Source: JAKSUT01 sp045616505 (lineage in GTDB: Bacteria > Cyanobacteriota > Vampirovibrionia > Gastranaerophilales > Gastranaerophilaceae). Taken from it: a stretch of DNA of 19,198 bases. The DNA lies in contig JAZLGV010000023.1 in the NCBI GenBank assembly GCA_045616505.1, forward strand, positions 1 through 19,198, in the 5' to 3' direction. A program made the position numbers and the translations under genes. Positions within the stretch are counted from its first letter, which is position 1; every line of letters starts with the position of its first letter. The notes beneath the pieces were generated by a model that searched no databases, was not told where the DNA came from, and saw nothing but the letters and a program-made list of their open reading frames with translations. Positions 6,685 through 14,866 of this stretch are shown here, in pieces.

Positions 6685-8787
6685 TTATTTTATTTTAGAT
6701 GGAAATGCTTTTATAATTCCAATAGATTTTGCTTTCACATTACTACATACTTCATTATACGACATAACTGTAATTTTTGGATACGTTCTTTCGATGAGTT
6801 TTCTAAAAGCAATTCTTATTGGAGAAGAACATAATATTACAGGTTGGTTTCCTGTTGAAGATATAGCTCTTTCAAGTTCTGTGTTTATGCTATCAATTAA
6901 TCTTCTTGTGAATTCAGGTTCAAGAGTAAGGTTTTGACCATCTGGGCTAACACCTTGTGCAATAATGTTTTCTACTCCAGGGTCTATTGTTATTGCTAAT
7001 AATTCTCCTGTATCTGCTAAATTTTGTTTGCAAATTGTTCTTGCAAGAGCTTTTCTTACTTGTTCTGTTAAAAAGTCTGGAGTCTTTCCTATTTTTATTT
7101 GAATACTTAATGTTTCTAATATAGTTTTCAAATCTCTAACAGGAACATTTTCTCTTAATAAGTTTTGAAGAACTTGTTGAACATCTGATGTTGTTAAATC
7201 TTTCATTAAATCTGCAACATAATCTTCTGATACTTCTTTTTTAAGGTTGTTTATTAATTGTTGAACGTCTGAACGAGAAAGAATTTCTGCAGCATTTTTC
7301 TTTATAACTTCTGTGATATGAGTAGATACAACTGCAGAAGGGTTTACAACAGTATAATCGTAGGCTTCTGCAAGGTCTTTGTCTTTTTCTTCAATCCAAA
7401 TTGCAGGAAGTCCGAAAGCTGGTTCTATTGCGTTGATACCTTGAATTTTTCCATCGTTGATGCCAGTAGAGTTCATCGCCAAACTTCTGTCCGGATAAAC
7501 AATACCGTTTTCTATTGGCACACCTTTTAATTTTATTTGATAAGAGTTTGGTGACAATTGAAGGTTATCTCTAACTCTTATTGAAGGAAGAATAATACCA
7601 AGTTCAAGAGCTGTTTGTCTTCTTATTTGGGCAATTCTTTCTAACAAGTCACCACCTTCTTTTGCATTAAGTAGTGGTACTAATCTATATCCAATTTCAA
7701 TTTCAATTGCTTCAACATTAAGAAGTTCCATAACACTTTCTTTTGTTGCTTTTTTCTTTCTTTTTCCAAGTTTTTCGGCTTTTTCTTGTTCTTCTTTTCT
7801 TTGAATTTCTTGTATTTTTTCTTTGTCTTTTTCTTGTTTTTTGTTAAATGCCAAAAAACCAATCACAGCACCTATTAGTGTAAAAGGTAAAGTTGGCATG
7901 CCAGGAATTAAACCCATAAATACAAGTAAACCAGAAACTACACCTAAAACTCTTGGGTCAGAAAACATTTCTTTGACCAAATCTTGGCTAAGAGAAGTTT
8001 CTTTTCCAGATGCTCTTGAAATAATCAAACCAGTTGCGGTAGATATTAAAAGTGCAGGAATTTGAGATACAAGACCATCCCCAACTGTTAAAATAGTGTA
8101 TGTTGAAGCTGCGGTCATAGCATCCATTTTTAATTGCCACATCCCGATTATGAAACCGCCAACAATATTAATAACGGTGATAATGATACCCGCTGTTGCA
8201 TCACCTTTTACAAACTTAGAAGCACCATCCATAGTACCGTAAAAATCAATTTCTTGATTAATTTTAGATCTTCTTTTTTTTGCTTCTGTTTCGTCTATTA
8301 ACCCAGCGTTTAAGTCTGCATCAATACTCATTTGTTTACCAGGTAAACTATCCAAAGTAAATCTTGCAGATACTTCTGCAACTCTGCCTGCACCACCTGT
8401 AATAACCATAAAGTTGATGATTACAAGGATGAAAAATATTACAAAACCTACAACGTAGTTTCCACCGACAACGAATTGTCCAAAAGAATCAATTACGTTT
8501 CCGGCATTTCCTGTAAGTAAGATTAGTCTTGTTGAACTTACGTTTAACCCTAGTCTTAATAGAGTTGCAATAAGCAAAACTGTTGGGAAAGATGAGTAAT
8601 CAAGCGGTTCTTTTGTGTATAAACAAACTAGAAGTATAATAACAGCAAAAGAAATATTTATTGTTAATAAAAAGTCTAGGATATGTGGTGGAATAGGCAA
8701 GACCATCATTGCAACGATGGTAACTAAACCAATTGCAAGTGCAATATCATTATTCTTTAATAGTTTAGAAAGTTTGCTAACTTCCAC
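6685..8787 (-). CDS. flhA: Flagellar type III export gate protein FlhA
   Basis: The 700 residues match full-length FlhA (about 690). The N-terminal half is a multi-spanning membrane domain (about residues 15-320). The cytoplasmic FHIPEP loop is clear: GRVAEVSARFTLDSLPGKQM (134-153), continuing IDADLNAGLID. A charged linker (about 322-352) leads to the cytoplasmic domain, which forms the nonameric ring receiving export substrates and chaperones. In this family, FlhA couples proton flow to export of rod, hook and filament proteins. The start is GTG at 8787, preceded 11 nt upstream by a G-tract SD made from the last glycine codons of flhB. The gap to flhB is 5 nt. Confidence 0.98.
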   Translation of the reverse strand: MEVSKLSKLLKNNDIALAIGLVTIVAMMVLPIPPHILDFLLTINISFAVIILLVCLYTKEPLDYSSFPTVLLIATLLRLGLNVSSTRLILLTGNAGNVIDSFGQFVVGGNYVVGFVIFFILVIINFMVITGGAGRVAEVSARFTLDSLPGKQMSIDADLNAGLIDETEAKKRRSKINQEIDFYGTMDGASKFVKGDATAGIIITVINIVGGFIIGMWQLKMDAMTAASTYTILTVGDGLVSQIPALLISTATGLIISRASGKETSLSQDLVKEMFSDPRVLGVVSGLLVFMGLIPGMPTLPFTLIGAVIGFLAFNKKQEKDKEKIQEIQRKEEQEKAEKLGKRKKKATKESVMELLNVEAIEIEIGYRLVPLLNAKEGGDLLERIAQIRRQTALELGIILPSIRVRDNLQLSPNSYQIKLKGVPIENGIVYPDRSLAMNSTGINDGKIQGINAIEPAFGLPAIWIEEKDKDLAEAYDYTVVNPSAVVSTHITEVIKKNAAEILSRSDVQQLINNLKKEVSEDYVADLMKDLTTSDVQQVLQNLLRENVPVRDLKTILETLSIQIKIGKTPDFLTEQVRKALARTICKQNLADTGELLAITIDPGVENIIAQGVSPDGQNLTLEPEFTRRLIDSINTELERAISSTGNQPVILCSSPIRIAFRKLIERTYPKITVMSYNEVCSNVKAKSIGIIKAFPSKIK

Positions 8788-8792
8788 TTATC

Positions 8793-9881
8793 TTATTTCC
8801 CCCCATTATTTTCATGATTTGCTTTGTAAACGTGAGCTAATACTTCCGCAACAGCAACAAACATTTCTGTTGGTATTATACCATCAAGTGGAACTAATTT
8901 GTATAGTTGTCTTGCAAGAGGTGGATTTTCTACAATTGGAACTTTGTTTTCAATTGCTATTTCTCTTATCTTAAATGCAACAAAATCAATACCTTTGGCT
9001 ACAACTATAGGTGCTGGTGCAGTAAGTTTATCATATTTTAAAGCAACTGCATAATGTGTCGGATTTGTTACAACAACATTTGCTTCTGCAATTTGAGAAA
9101 ACATTTTTTGTCTTGCTATTTTCATTTGCATAGCTTTAATTTTAGCTTTAACTTCAGGGTCCCCTTCTGTTTGTTTGTATTCGTCTTTGATTTCTTGTTT
9201 AGACATTTTCATTGACTTGTCAAATTCGTAGTCTTGATATTTTTTATCTAAAAATCCTATTATAAGCATTGCAAGACAAATATTTGTTATCATTTGAGTT
9301 AATACAGAACCAATTACTCCAAATGCAGTTTCGGTGCTTTGCCCAAGCAATCCGATAAGTTCATCTATTCTTCCGTTTACAGCAGAAAAACCACAGAAGA
9401 AAACGATTGCAAGTTTAAGCAATGATTTTGCAAATTCTACTAAATTTCTTGTTTCAACAGGATTAAGTGTTCTTTTGGCATTTTGAAGAATTTTGGAAGG
9501 TGAAAGGTTGTCTAATTTGGGTTTTATTTTTTCAAGAGCAAAAACGTGTCCTACTTGAAATCTCATAACAAGTATTCCAACAATACAAAGCACTACGAAA
9601 AAGGGCATTAAAATTTTTGAGCATGTGCTGATGTAAGGAAGAAAAATAGACAGAATGTCATCTGTACTTATGTCTTTCGGGTTAAGGTTTGTAAAACACC
9701 AGTACATAATCGAGTGTATTTCTTTTAGGATTGAGCCGGAAAAAGCAAAAAGCAAAGCCATGCCAATAGAAATCATTATGGCAGCACTTAAATCCTGACT
9801 TTTGGATATGTTCCCCTTTTCTCTTTCTTTGCTCAGTTTTCGGGGAGTGGCTTTTTCAGTTTTTTCGTTAGCTTGTCCCAA
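8793..9881 (-). CDS. flhB: Flagellar export switch protein FlhB
   Basis: The 362-residue protein begins with the family N-terminus (EKTEKATPRKLSKEREKGNI), has four membrane segments (about 33-55, 88-108, 150-170, 188-212) and a cytoplasmic domain with the self-cleavage motif NPTH (N273-H276, in VVTNPTHYAVAL). Cleavage between N and P is the known event that switches export from rod/hook to filament substrates. The start is TTG at 9881, with the strong SD AGGGGG (9892-9897) 10 nt upstream; no ATG fits the conserved N-terminus. It starts 6 nt after fliR ends. The C-terminus is short compared with enterobacterial FlhB (about 380). Confidence 0.97.
   Translation of the reverse strand: MGQANEKTEKATPRKLSKEREKGNISKSQDLSAAIMISIGMALLFAFSGSILKEIHSIMYWCFTNLNPKDISTDDILSIFLPYISTCSKILMPFFVVLCIVGILVMRFQVGHVFALEKIKPKLDNLSPSKILQNAKRTLNPVETRNLVEFAKSLLKLAIVFFCGFSAVNGRIDELIGLLGQSTETAFGVIGSVLTQMITNICLAMLIIGFLDKKYQDYEFDKSMKMSKQEIKDEYKQTEGDPEVKAKIKAMQMKIARQKMFSQIAEANVVVTNPTHYAVALKYDKLTAPAPIVVAKGIDFVAFKIREIAIENKVPIVENPPLARQLYKLVPLDGIIPTEMFVAVAEVLAHVYKANHENNGGK
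8799..8804 (-). promoter_or_regulatory. G-tract Shine-Dalgarno for the GTG start of flhA
   Basis: Six G residues on the minus strand (end of flhB, encoding Gly-Gly) lie 11 nt before the GTG at 8787. They are the only purine-rich SD-like tract there, so translation of flhA depends on sequence inside flhB. Confidence 0.5.
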
Positions 9882-9887
9882 TTTTTA

Positions 9888-10670
9888 TTAACCCCCTAGT
9901 ATTGTTATTATACCAGTTAAATATTTTTCAAAAATGCTTTTTATAGTTGTATAAAGTTGAGGAAGAAGCATCGAAAGTAAACCTAAGCCTATCCAGATTT
10001 TTACAGGTAGCGCAACTGTAAAGATGTTCATTCTAGGCATCATTTTTGCAGTAAAACCAAGTAAAATATCGGAAATTAGCAAAACTGAAAATAATGGTAG
10101 CGCAATCGTAAAACCTATTGTAAATATTTGGCTTGTTACTTGAATGAAATTATGTGTAAAATGTGGTGCTAAAATTACTTGATAGCTTGGTGGAAAAATT
10201 TCAAATGTTTTATAAATTGCTGCAAATAAAAATCCAAAAGCGTTTATTGAAAGAAATATCATTGAAATAATAAGAGTGTACGCTTGTCCAAGAACAGGAG
10301 ATGTATCACCAGTTGCAGGGTTCATTGCTTGTGCTGCTGTCAATCCCATTTGCATTGATACAAGTTCAGCGGCGATTTCAGTGGCTACAAAAACTATGTT
10401 TGCGATAAAACCTATTGAATAGCCGATTATAAATTCTTTTATAAGAACGAATGAAAGTTCTGGTATTGTTGTTGGTGTCGGAAAAGTTAGTTGGTGCATA
10501 AGTATTGGGAATAAAAGAAATGCAACCGTTGCCATAAACCAAGTTTTTATTTGCACCGGAATAGGAAAAGTAGATAAAAGCGGTGCACTTTTTGCAAACC
10601 CACTAAGTCTAGTGAAAATTATTACAAAAATTATTAAATTTCTAGGTGATAAAAGCGTTAGTAAATCCAT
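9888..10670 (-). CDS. fliR: Flagellar export gate protein FliR
   Basis: The 260 residues equal the usual length (about 260). It is strongly hydrophobic with about six membrane segments, and contains the conserved MGLTAAQAMNPATGDTSPVL stretch (about 107-126). FliR assembles with FliP and FliQ into the helical export pore. ATG at 10670 follows AAGGTG a few nt upstream, 9 nt after fliQ. The last codons (Leu-Gly-Gly-stop) supply the SD of flhB, so the two genes are tightly linked in translation. Confidence 0.97.
   Translation of the reverse strand: MDLLTLLSPRNLIIFVIIFTRLSGFAKSAPLLSTFPIPVQIKTWFMATVAFLLFPILMHQLTFPTPTTIPELSFVLIKEFIIGYSIGFIANIVFVATEIAAELVSMQMGLTAAQAMNPATGDTSPVLGQAYTLIISMIFLSINAFGFLFAAIYKTFEIFPPSYQVILAPHFTHNFIQVTSQIFTIGFTIALPLFSVLLISDILLGFTAKMMPRMNIFTVALPVKIWIGLGLLSMLLPQLYTTIKSIFEKYLTGIITILGG
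9892..9897 (-). promoter_or_regulatory. Shine-Dalgarno deciding the TTG start of flhB
   Basis: AGGGGG on the minus strand, in the last codons of fliR, sits 10 nt before TTG 9881. It supports this unusual start because the conserved FlhB N-terminus begins four residues later. Confidence 0.65.
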
Positions 10671-10679
10671 TTTGCACCT

Positions 10680-10946
10680 TTATAAAAGATTTGGAATGAA
10701 GTTAAACATTTCCTTCACCGATGAAACAAATACATTCAACATCCAAGGCATAAGGATTATTATTGTAAAAACCCCTGCGATGATTTTTGGTACAAATGTA
10801 AGAGTTGATTCTTGAATTTGTGTGATAGTTTGAAAAATGCTGACAATTAACCCTACAACGATACTGACTATCATTACAGGAGCTGAAAGCTCTAGGATGA
10901 GCATAAATACATTTTGCATTAATTCTATAACTAAATCTTGTGACAT
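10680..10946 (-). CDS. fliQ: Flagellar export gate protein FliQ
   Basis: An 88-residue protein (family about 89) with two membrane helices (about 15-37 and 52-75) and the conserved core GLIVSIFQTITQIQESTLTF between and into them (about 32-51). FliQ wraps the FliP/FliR pore. ATG at 10946 has AGGA about 10 nt upstream. It lies 18 nt after fliP and 9 nt before fliR, in the standard fliPQR order. Confidence 0.97.
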   Translation of the reverse strand: MSQDLVIELMQNVFMLILELSAPVMIVSIVVGLIVSIFQTITQIQESTLTFVPKIIAGVFTIIILMPWMLNVFVSSVKEMFNFIPNLL

Positions 10947-10964
10947 TTTATATTAATCCTATTT

Positions 10965-11723
10965 TTATGTGGCAAATCCCTCTATCAGAGATTTAACAAT
11001 TAAATACCATCCATCAACCATTACAAATAATACAAGTTTAAATGGTAGTGCAATCATTGTTGGTGGCAAGAATAACATCCCCATTGATACCAAGATACTT
11101 GATACTACAATATCTATAACCAAAAATGGTAAAAATATTACGAAACCAATTTTGAAAGCGGTGTTAAGTTCGCTTAAAATGAAAGATGGAATAAGTACAA
11201 ATGTTGGTACATCATCTTTGTTTTTTGGTCTTTCAATTTTTGAAATTTTAACAAATAGAGCAAGGTTTTTTTCATCAGTTTGTTTGAACATAAATTCTCT
11301 AACTGGTTTTATACCTCTGTCTAGTGCTGCTTGTTGAGTGATTTGATTTTTCATGTATGGTTGAAGAGCTGTTTCGTTTATTTTGTTGATAGTCGGTGTC
11401 ATTATAAAGAATGTTAAAATTAAAGCAAGCCCTGTTAAAACTTGGCTCGGAGGTAATGTTGAAACCCCAATTGCTTGTCTTGTGATTGCAAGTACGATGA
11501 TTATTCTAATGAAAGCTGTTGTCATAATTAGAATACTTGGTGCAAGAGTAAGGATTGTTAACCAAATCATGATTTGTAAGCCTTGAGAAAAATCTTGAGG
11601 CGTATTAACAGGTTTTAATCCTATGTTTATATTTGGAAATGCCATTTCTGCTCCAGCCATAGGTGCGAATATCATAATTGCACACATAGAAATGAGCAAA
11701 AGTCCCCAAAGTCTTTTATTCAT
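10965..11723 (-). CDS. fliP: Flagellar export gate protein FliP
   Basis: The 252 residues (family about 245) start with a cleavable signal peptide typical of FliP (residues 1-25, ending MAGA before E26), then four membrane segments. Conserved blocks seen are ILIMTTAFIRIIIVLAITRQ, the LPPSQVLTGLALILTFFIMT stretch, and the C-terminal PFKLVLFVMVDGWYL. FliP forms the pentameric core of the export pore. ATG at 11723 has SD AGGAG about 12 nt upstream. It is the first gene of the minus-strand flagellar operon; no fliO is present between it and the transglycosylase gene. Confidence 0.97.
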   Translation of the reverse strand: MNKRLWGLLLISMCAIMIFAPMAGAEMAFPNINIGLKPVNTPQDFSQGLQIMIWLTILTLAPSILIMTTAFIRIIIVLAITRQAIGVSTLPPSQVLTGLALILTFFIMTPTINKINETALQPYMKNQITQQAALDRGIKPVREFMFKQTDEKNLALFVKISKIERPKNKDDVPTFVLIPSFILSELNTAFKIGFVIFLPFLVIDIVVSSILVSMGMLFLPPTMIALPFKLVLFVMVDGWYLIVKSLIEGFAT

Positions 11724-11805
11724 TATTTCTTTTATCTCCTCAACATACTATTTGTTGTTTATATAGTATCATTTTTTTTTGTTGAGTTCTAATTCTTAAA
11801 CAAAC
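11724..11805 (-). promoter_or_regulatory. Intergenic control region upstream of fliP (weak promoter candidate)
   Basis: These 82 nt separate the transglycosylase stop from fliP. A TATAAA (11763-11758, minus strand) is a possible -10 with no good -35. A 7-bp inverted repeat ATACTAT/ATAGTAT (11745-11751 and 11763-11769, 11-nt loop) overlaps it. I found no sigma-28 or sigma-54 motif. The operon could be driven from here or by read-through from the upstream gene. Confidence 0.3.
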
Positions 11806-13842
11806 TTAAAGTTTTAAACCTTCGTAAATTCTTAAATAATTCCAATAACTTCTATATACCTTTTTAAGATAGTTTTGTGTTTCACCGTAAGGAATTTGTT
11901 CTACAAAATCATCTACGTCATAATAAGACAAATTGTTTCTCCATCTTCCAATAGAGCCAATTCCTCCATTATAAGCAAGAACTGCATATACATCTTGATT
12001 AGATAAATTTTTCTTTAGGTTTGCAAAATATAAATTTCCAAGTTTGATGTTTGTTTCAGGATTGTATAATAATTCAACAGTCGGAAAAGCGATACCTGCA
12101 TTTCTTGCTGTTTCTTGAGCTGTCGCAGGCATCAACTGCATTAGCCCTCTTGCTCCCACTGCACTTTTTGCTTCAGGATTAAAATAACTTTCTTCTCGGA
12201 TTATTGCCATAATCAAAGTTGGGTCGTTTCCGTATTTTTCGCAAGAAGCATTAATTATATCTATATAATGAAGTGGATATACTAATCTCCATCTTAAATC
12301 GTTTTTGTTTGGTTTAACTTCAAGTTTATCCATTGCATCTCTTGCAATTCTTGCCGAACCTGAAAAATCGCCTTGCATATATAACAACCAACTTTTTATA
12401 AATTGATCATCGCCATATAATACATTTATTAATCCGTAATCTTTTACTTTTGTTAATTCTTGAATGATGTCATTGTTTTCGTCTTTGTAAGGGAAAACAA
12501 CAGGTTTTGGAGTTAAGTTTACAATGTTTATGTATCGATATTTATTAATATTTAAATAAGCATGCAAAGTGTAATAATCATCGGGATATTCGTGCATTAA
12601 TTTTTTGTAGTAATTTCTAGCAGCATCATAATTTCTTGTTCTTTCATTTATTTTTGCAAGCCAAAATATTACTTTTGTTGATGATTTTACATTTTTAAAT
12701 TTTGTAAGATGTGTTTTTCCAAGTCTTTTAGCTTCATCATAATTTTGAGTTTTTATTTTGTCATAAAAAACATTGGCAAGTGCATCTGCGCTAAATTGTC
12801 CGTTCGGATATTTATATATTAAAGTGTTATAACAAGCGATTTGATTTTCAGTCGGTAAGTTGTTGCAATTTTTGTAAATTAAGTAATCATATCCTGCTTG
12901 TTTGTTTGAGATACTTAACAAATATGATATTGCAAGTCTTTTGTTGTCGCTTATTTTTAAATAAATATCAATAGCGTCATAGATGGCTTTGTTTTGTTCT
13001 TCTTTGTCGAAATCTTCGTTAATTGCAATATTATTTTGTGCTAAACCTTTTACTCCCATTTCGGTGAATAATTTAGCTTTTTGATAATTTTTTAGTTTAT
13101 ATGCATTTTTAACAATATACGGCCAAGAAATATCTTGATTTGTAAGTTTTAAGAATTTTTCTGATTTATCATATTGACCGTTTTCTTGATAAATTTTTGC
13201 GATTAATAAATTATCTTCGCAGTTTAAGTTTGTACCTAAACCAACCCACTTATCAACTGCATTTAATGCGAATTTTCCTGTAGGAGCTTCTTTTAGATAT
13301 GTTTTGTAAGCTGATATTGCGTTTCTTTTTAATTTCTCTTTTTTTCTCTCGTTTTTAATTTTTTCAAGATTTTGAGTTTCAATTAATGCAATATAATAAT
13401 TTGAAGCAATAGCATATTCTGTATCAGGCGCTTTGTGTATTACTTGTTTAAACTCTTTTAGTGCCTTTTTTTTCTTGTCAGAATTGTAATAAAGTTGAGC
13501 TTTTAAATATCTTGCTCTAAGTGTGATTTTAGAATGAGGATATTTTTTTATAAGTTCTTTGTATTTTGCTTCTTCAGCTTTTTTATCTTCAAGTTTGTTT
13601 GCGCATGCTGCTTGTCTATATATTGCGGCAGGTTTAAGTTTTGAAAATCTTGAAACTTTACCAAAAACATGGTATGCCTCAGAGTAGCTGCCTATATTGA
13701 ATTTTTCAAGTGCTTCTGTGTATCGCTTGTAATTTTTTGATTCTGGCATGTGTTTTGTCAGACTAATTCCAAGTGAAAATAAAAATAAGACAGCTAATAC
13801 AATTATTATTAATTTTTGATTTGATAATATATACTCTTTCAT
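11806..13842 (-). CDS. Membrane-anchored Slt-type lytic transglycosylase with TPR-like repeats
   Basis: This 678-residue enzyme has an N-terminal anchor (TM about 11-28, no clear cleavage site), a long alpha-helical solenoid of TPR/Slt-type repeats (about 40-510; repeat ends such as KKYPHSK, KYPNGQF, EYPDDYY), and a C-terminal SLT domain (about 527-640). Catalytic landmarks are IIREESYFNP with E551 as probable acid, GLMQLMPATA (566-575), AYNGG (623-627) and IPYGETQNYLKKV near the end. It cleaves peptidoglycan strands with formation of 1,6-anhydro ends, in the periplasm. The architecture matches soluble Slt70 but with a membrane anchor. It lies between two divergent flagellar clusters, so a role in opening the wall for the flagellar rod is plausible; general wall turnover is the alternative. 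No SD is evident at ATG 13842. Confidence 0.93.
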   Translation of the reverse strand: MKEYILSNQKLIIIVLAVLFLFSLGISLTKHMPESKNYKRYTEALEKFNIGSYSEAYHVFGKVSRFSKLKPAAIYRQAACANKLEDKKAEEAKYKELIKKYPHSKITLRARYLKAQLYYNSDKKKKALKEFKQVIHKAPDTEYAIASNYYIALIETQNLEKIKNERKKEKLKRNAISAYKTYLKEAPTGKFALNAVDKWVGLGTNLNCEDNLLIAKIYQENGQYDKSEKFLKLTNQDISWPYIVKNAYKLKNYQKAKLFTEMGVKGLAQNNIAINEDFDKEEQNKAIYDAIDIYLKISDNKRLAISYLLSISNKQAGYDYLIYKNCNNLPTENQIACYNTLIYKYPNGQFSADALANVFYDKIKTQNYDEAKRLGKTHLTKFKNVKSSTKVIFWLAKINERTRNYDAARNYYKKLMHEYPDDYYTLHAYLNINKYRYINIVNLTPKPVVFPYKDENNDIIQELTKVKDYGLINVLYGDDQFIKSWLLYMQGDFSGSARIARDAMDKLEVKPNKNDLRWRLVYPLHYIDIINASCEKYGNDPTLIMAIIREESYFNPEAKSAVGARGLMQLMPATAQETARNAGIAFPTVELLYNPETNIKLGNLYFANLKKNLSNQDVYAVLAYNGGIGSIGRWRNNLSYYDVDDFVEQIPYGETQNYLKKVYRSYWNYLRIYEGLKL

Positions 13843-13854
13843 AAATCAAGTTTT

Positions 13855-13860
13855 ATTATA
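13855..13860 (-). promoter_or_regulatory. Perfect -10 hexamer of the transglycosylase promoter
   Basis: TATAAT (minus strand, 13860-13855) lies only 12 nt before the ATG at 13842. Transcription would start about 6-7 nt before the ATG, giving an almost leaderless message, which agrees with the missing SD. There is no -35 at normal spacing; a TTGACT (13877-13872) is only 11 nt away, too close. Confidence 0.45.
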
Positions 13861-13881
13861 ACAAAGAATATAGTCAAACGT

Positions 13882-13900
13882 AAACATATCGATAATGTTT
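13882..13900. promoter_or_regulatory. Inverted repeat in the divergent slt/mot control region
   Basis: AAACAT and ATGTTT flank a 7-nt centre that contains the palindrome ATCGAT. The repeat lies 22 nt upstream of the transglycosylase -10 and 32 nt before the small ORF, so it is placed like an operator. It is AT-rich and short, so chance cannot be excluded. Confidence 0.25.
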
Positions 13901-13931
13901 TTAAAAGTTTTATGCGTTAAATTTTCTTATT

Positions 13932-14066
13932 ATGAGAGAGTTTAAGCCTATTGTAAAGATTAAGGAAAAGAAGTTTTATAACACAAAGGTTCTTATAAAA
14001 AATTATGTGATTTCTCCAGATGTCAAAATACTATGCATGGAGGATACCCATAATTTAAAAAAATGA
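13932..14066 (+). CDS. Possible 44-residue protein upstream of motA
   Basis: An ATG at 13932 opens 44 codons ending in TGA at 14064-14066, giving MREFKPIVKIKEKKFYNTKV and then a Lys/Ile/Val-rich remainder ending EDTHNLKK. It fills half of the 263-nt gap between the divergent clusters, reads in the direction of motA and ends 39 nt before it. The protein is basic, has no membrane segment and matches no family I know; it is not FlbD-like. Against it, there is no SD in front of the ATG. It could instead be part of an untranslated leader. Confidence 0.35.
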   Translation: MREFKPIVKIKEKKFYNTKVLIKNYVISPDVKILCMEDTHNLKK

Positions 14067-14105
14067 GAAAATTTAATTGAGATTAGGGAAATGAGGATTT
14101 TTTAA

Positions 14106-14864
14106 ATGAATATTTCAGCTTTGTTGGCTGTATTTTTAAGTATCGTGGCTGTGGTATCAATTCAGGCATTTGAAGGTGGCTCTATTTCAATGTTGATTCA
14201 GCCAGTTGCTTTTATAATTGTAATAGGTGGAACTTTTTGTGCTGCTATATTGAATTTTAATTTTGACGTATTAAAAACAGCAATAGAAAACGCAAAAAGT
14301 GTATTCAAAAAAGATGATAAGCATGCTTTGGCAGTTGTTGATGATGTTGTTCAACTTTCAGTTTTAGCAAGAAAGCATGGGCTTTTTTCTTTACAATCAA
14401 CCTTGCCAGAGCTAAGTGATTCTTTTTTAGCAAGAGCAATGCAACTTGCAATTGATATGAATAATCCTCAGATGTTATATGATATTTTAGCTCCAGAAAT
14501 TGCGTATGAAGAAGAGGAAGAACTTGCAAGTTCTCGTGTTTTTGAGGCTTTAGGCGGATATGCTCCGACTTTTGGTGTTGTAGGTGCAGTTTTAGGACTA
14601 ATTCAGGTTATGTCAAATATTTCTGATTTGACGTTGCTTGGGCATGGGATTGCAACTGCTTTTGTTGCTACATTGTATGGTGTTGGCTTTGCGAATTTGA
14701 TTTTGCTTCCTATTGCTGGAAATTTGAAACAAAAAACAAGAGAAAAGATTTTGTTGAAAGAAGTTACTTTGCAAGGTGTAATGTCTATTGTTATGCAAGA
14801 AAATCCTGCAATAATCGAAGAAAAACTTGTTGCGTATTTAAGATTTCATAACAAGAGGGTTTAA
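14106..14864 (+). CDS. motA: Flagellar stator protein MotA
   Basis: A 252-residue MotA/PomA-type protein with four membrane segments (about 3-21, 31-50, 152-171, 183-205) and a cytoplasmic loop holding the charged residues that touch FliG (R89 in VLARKHGLFSL, E102 in LPELSD). The conserved prolines of the inner helices are present: P154 in GGYAPTFGVVGAVLGL and P202 in LILLPIAGN. MotA5MotB2 complexes conduct ions across the inner membrane to drive rotation. ATG at 14106 has SD AGGA (14094-14097) 8 nt upstream. It heads the plus-strand cluster and is followed after 2 nt by motB. Confidence 0.96.
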   Translation: MNISALLAVFLSIVAVVSIQAFEGGSISMLIQPVAFIIVIGGTFCAAILNFNFDVLKTAIENAKSVFKKDDKHALAVVDDVVQLSVLARKHGLFSLQSTLPELSDSFLARAMQLAIDMNNPQMLYDILAPEIAYEEEEELASSRVFEALGGYAPTFGVVGAVLGLIQVMSNISDLTLLGHGIATAFVATLYGVGFANLILLPIAGNLKQKTREKILLKEVTLQGVMSIVMQENPAIIEEKLVAYLRFHNKRV

Positions 14865-14866
14865 AT

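Noticed and set aside
8799..8804. G6 tract at the end of flhB as a phase-variation site
   Set aside because: Too short for frequent slippage, and it serves better as glycine codons and the SD of flhA.
11742..11780. AT-rich hairpin followed by ten T residues on the plus strand, as a terminator
   Set aside because: No plus-strand gene leads into it, and the stem is short and AT-only at its ends; more likely part of the fliP control region.
11790..11815. Sigma-28-like -35 (TTTAAGTTT) upstream of fliP
   Set aside because: No GCCGATAA-like -10 follows at 11 nt.
14021..14040. Sigma-54-like site (TGTCAA...ATGC) upstream of motA
   Set aside because: It lacks the invariant GG of the -24 element and the spacing is off by one.
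14091..14105. Four-codon mini-ORF (ATG AGG ATT TTT TAA) abutting motA
   Set aside because: It overlaps the SD of motA and has no properly spaced SD of its own; most likely chance.
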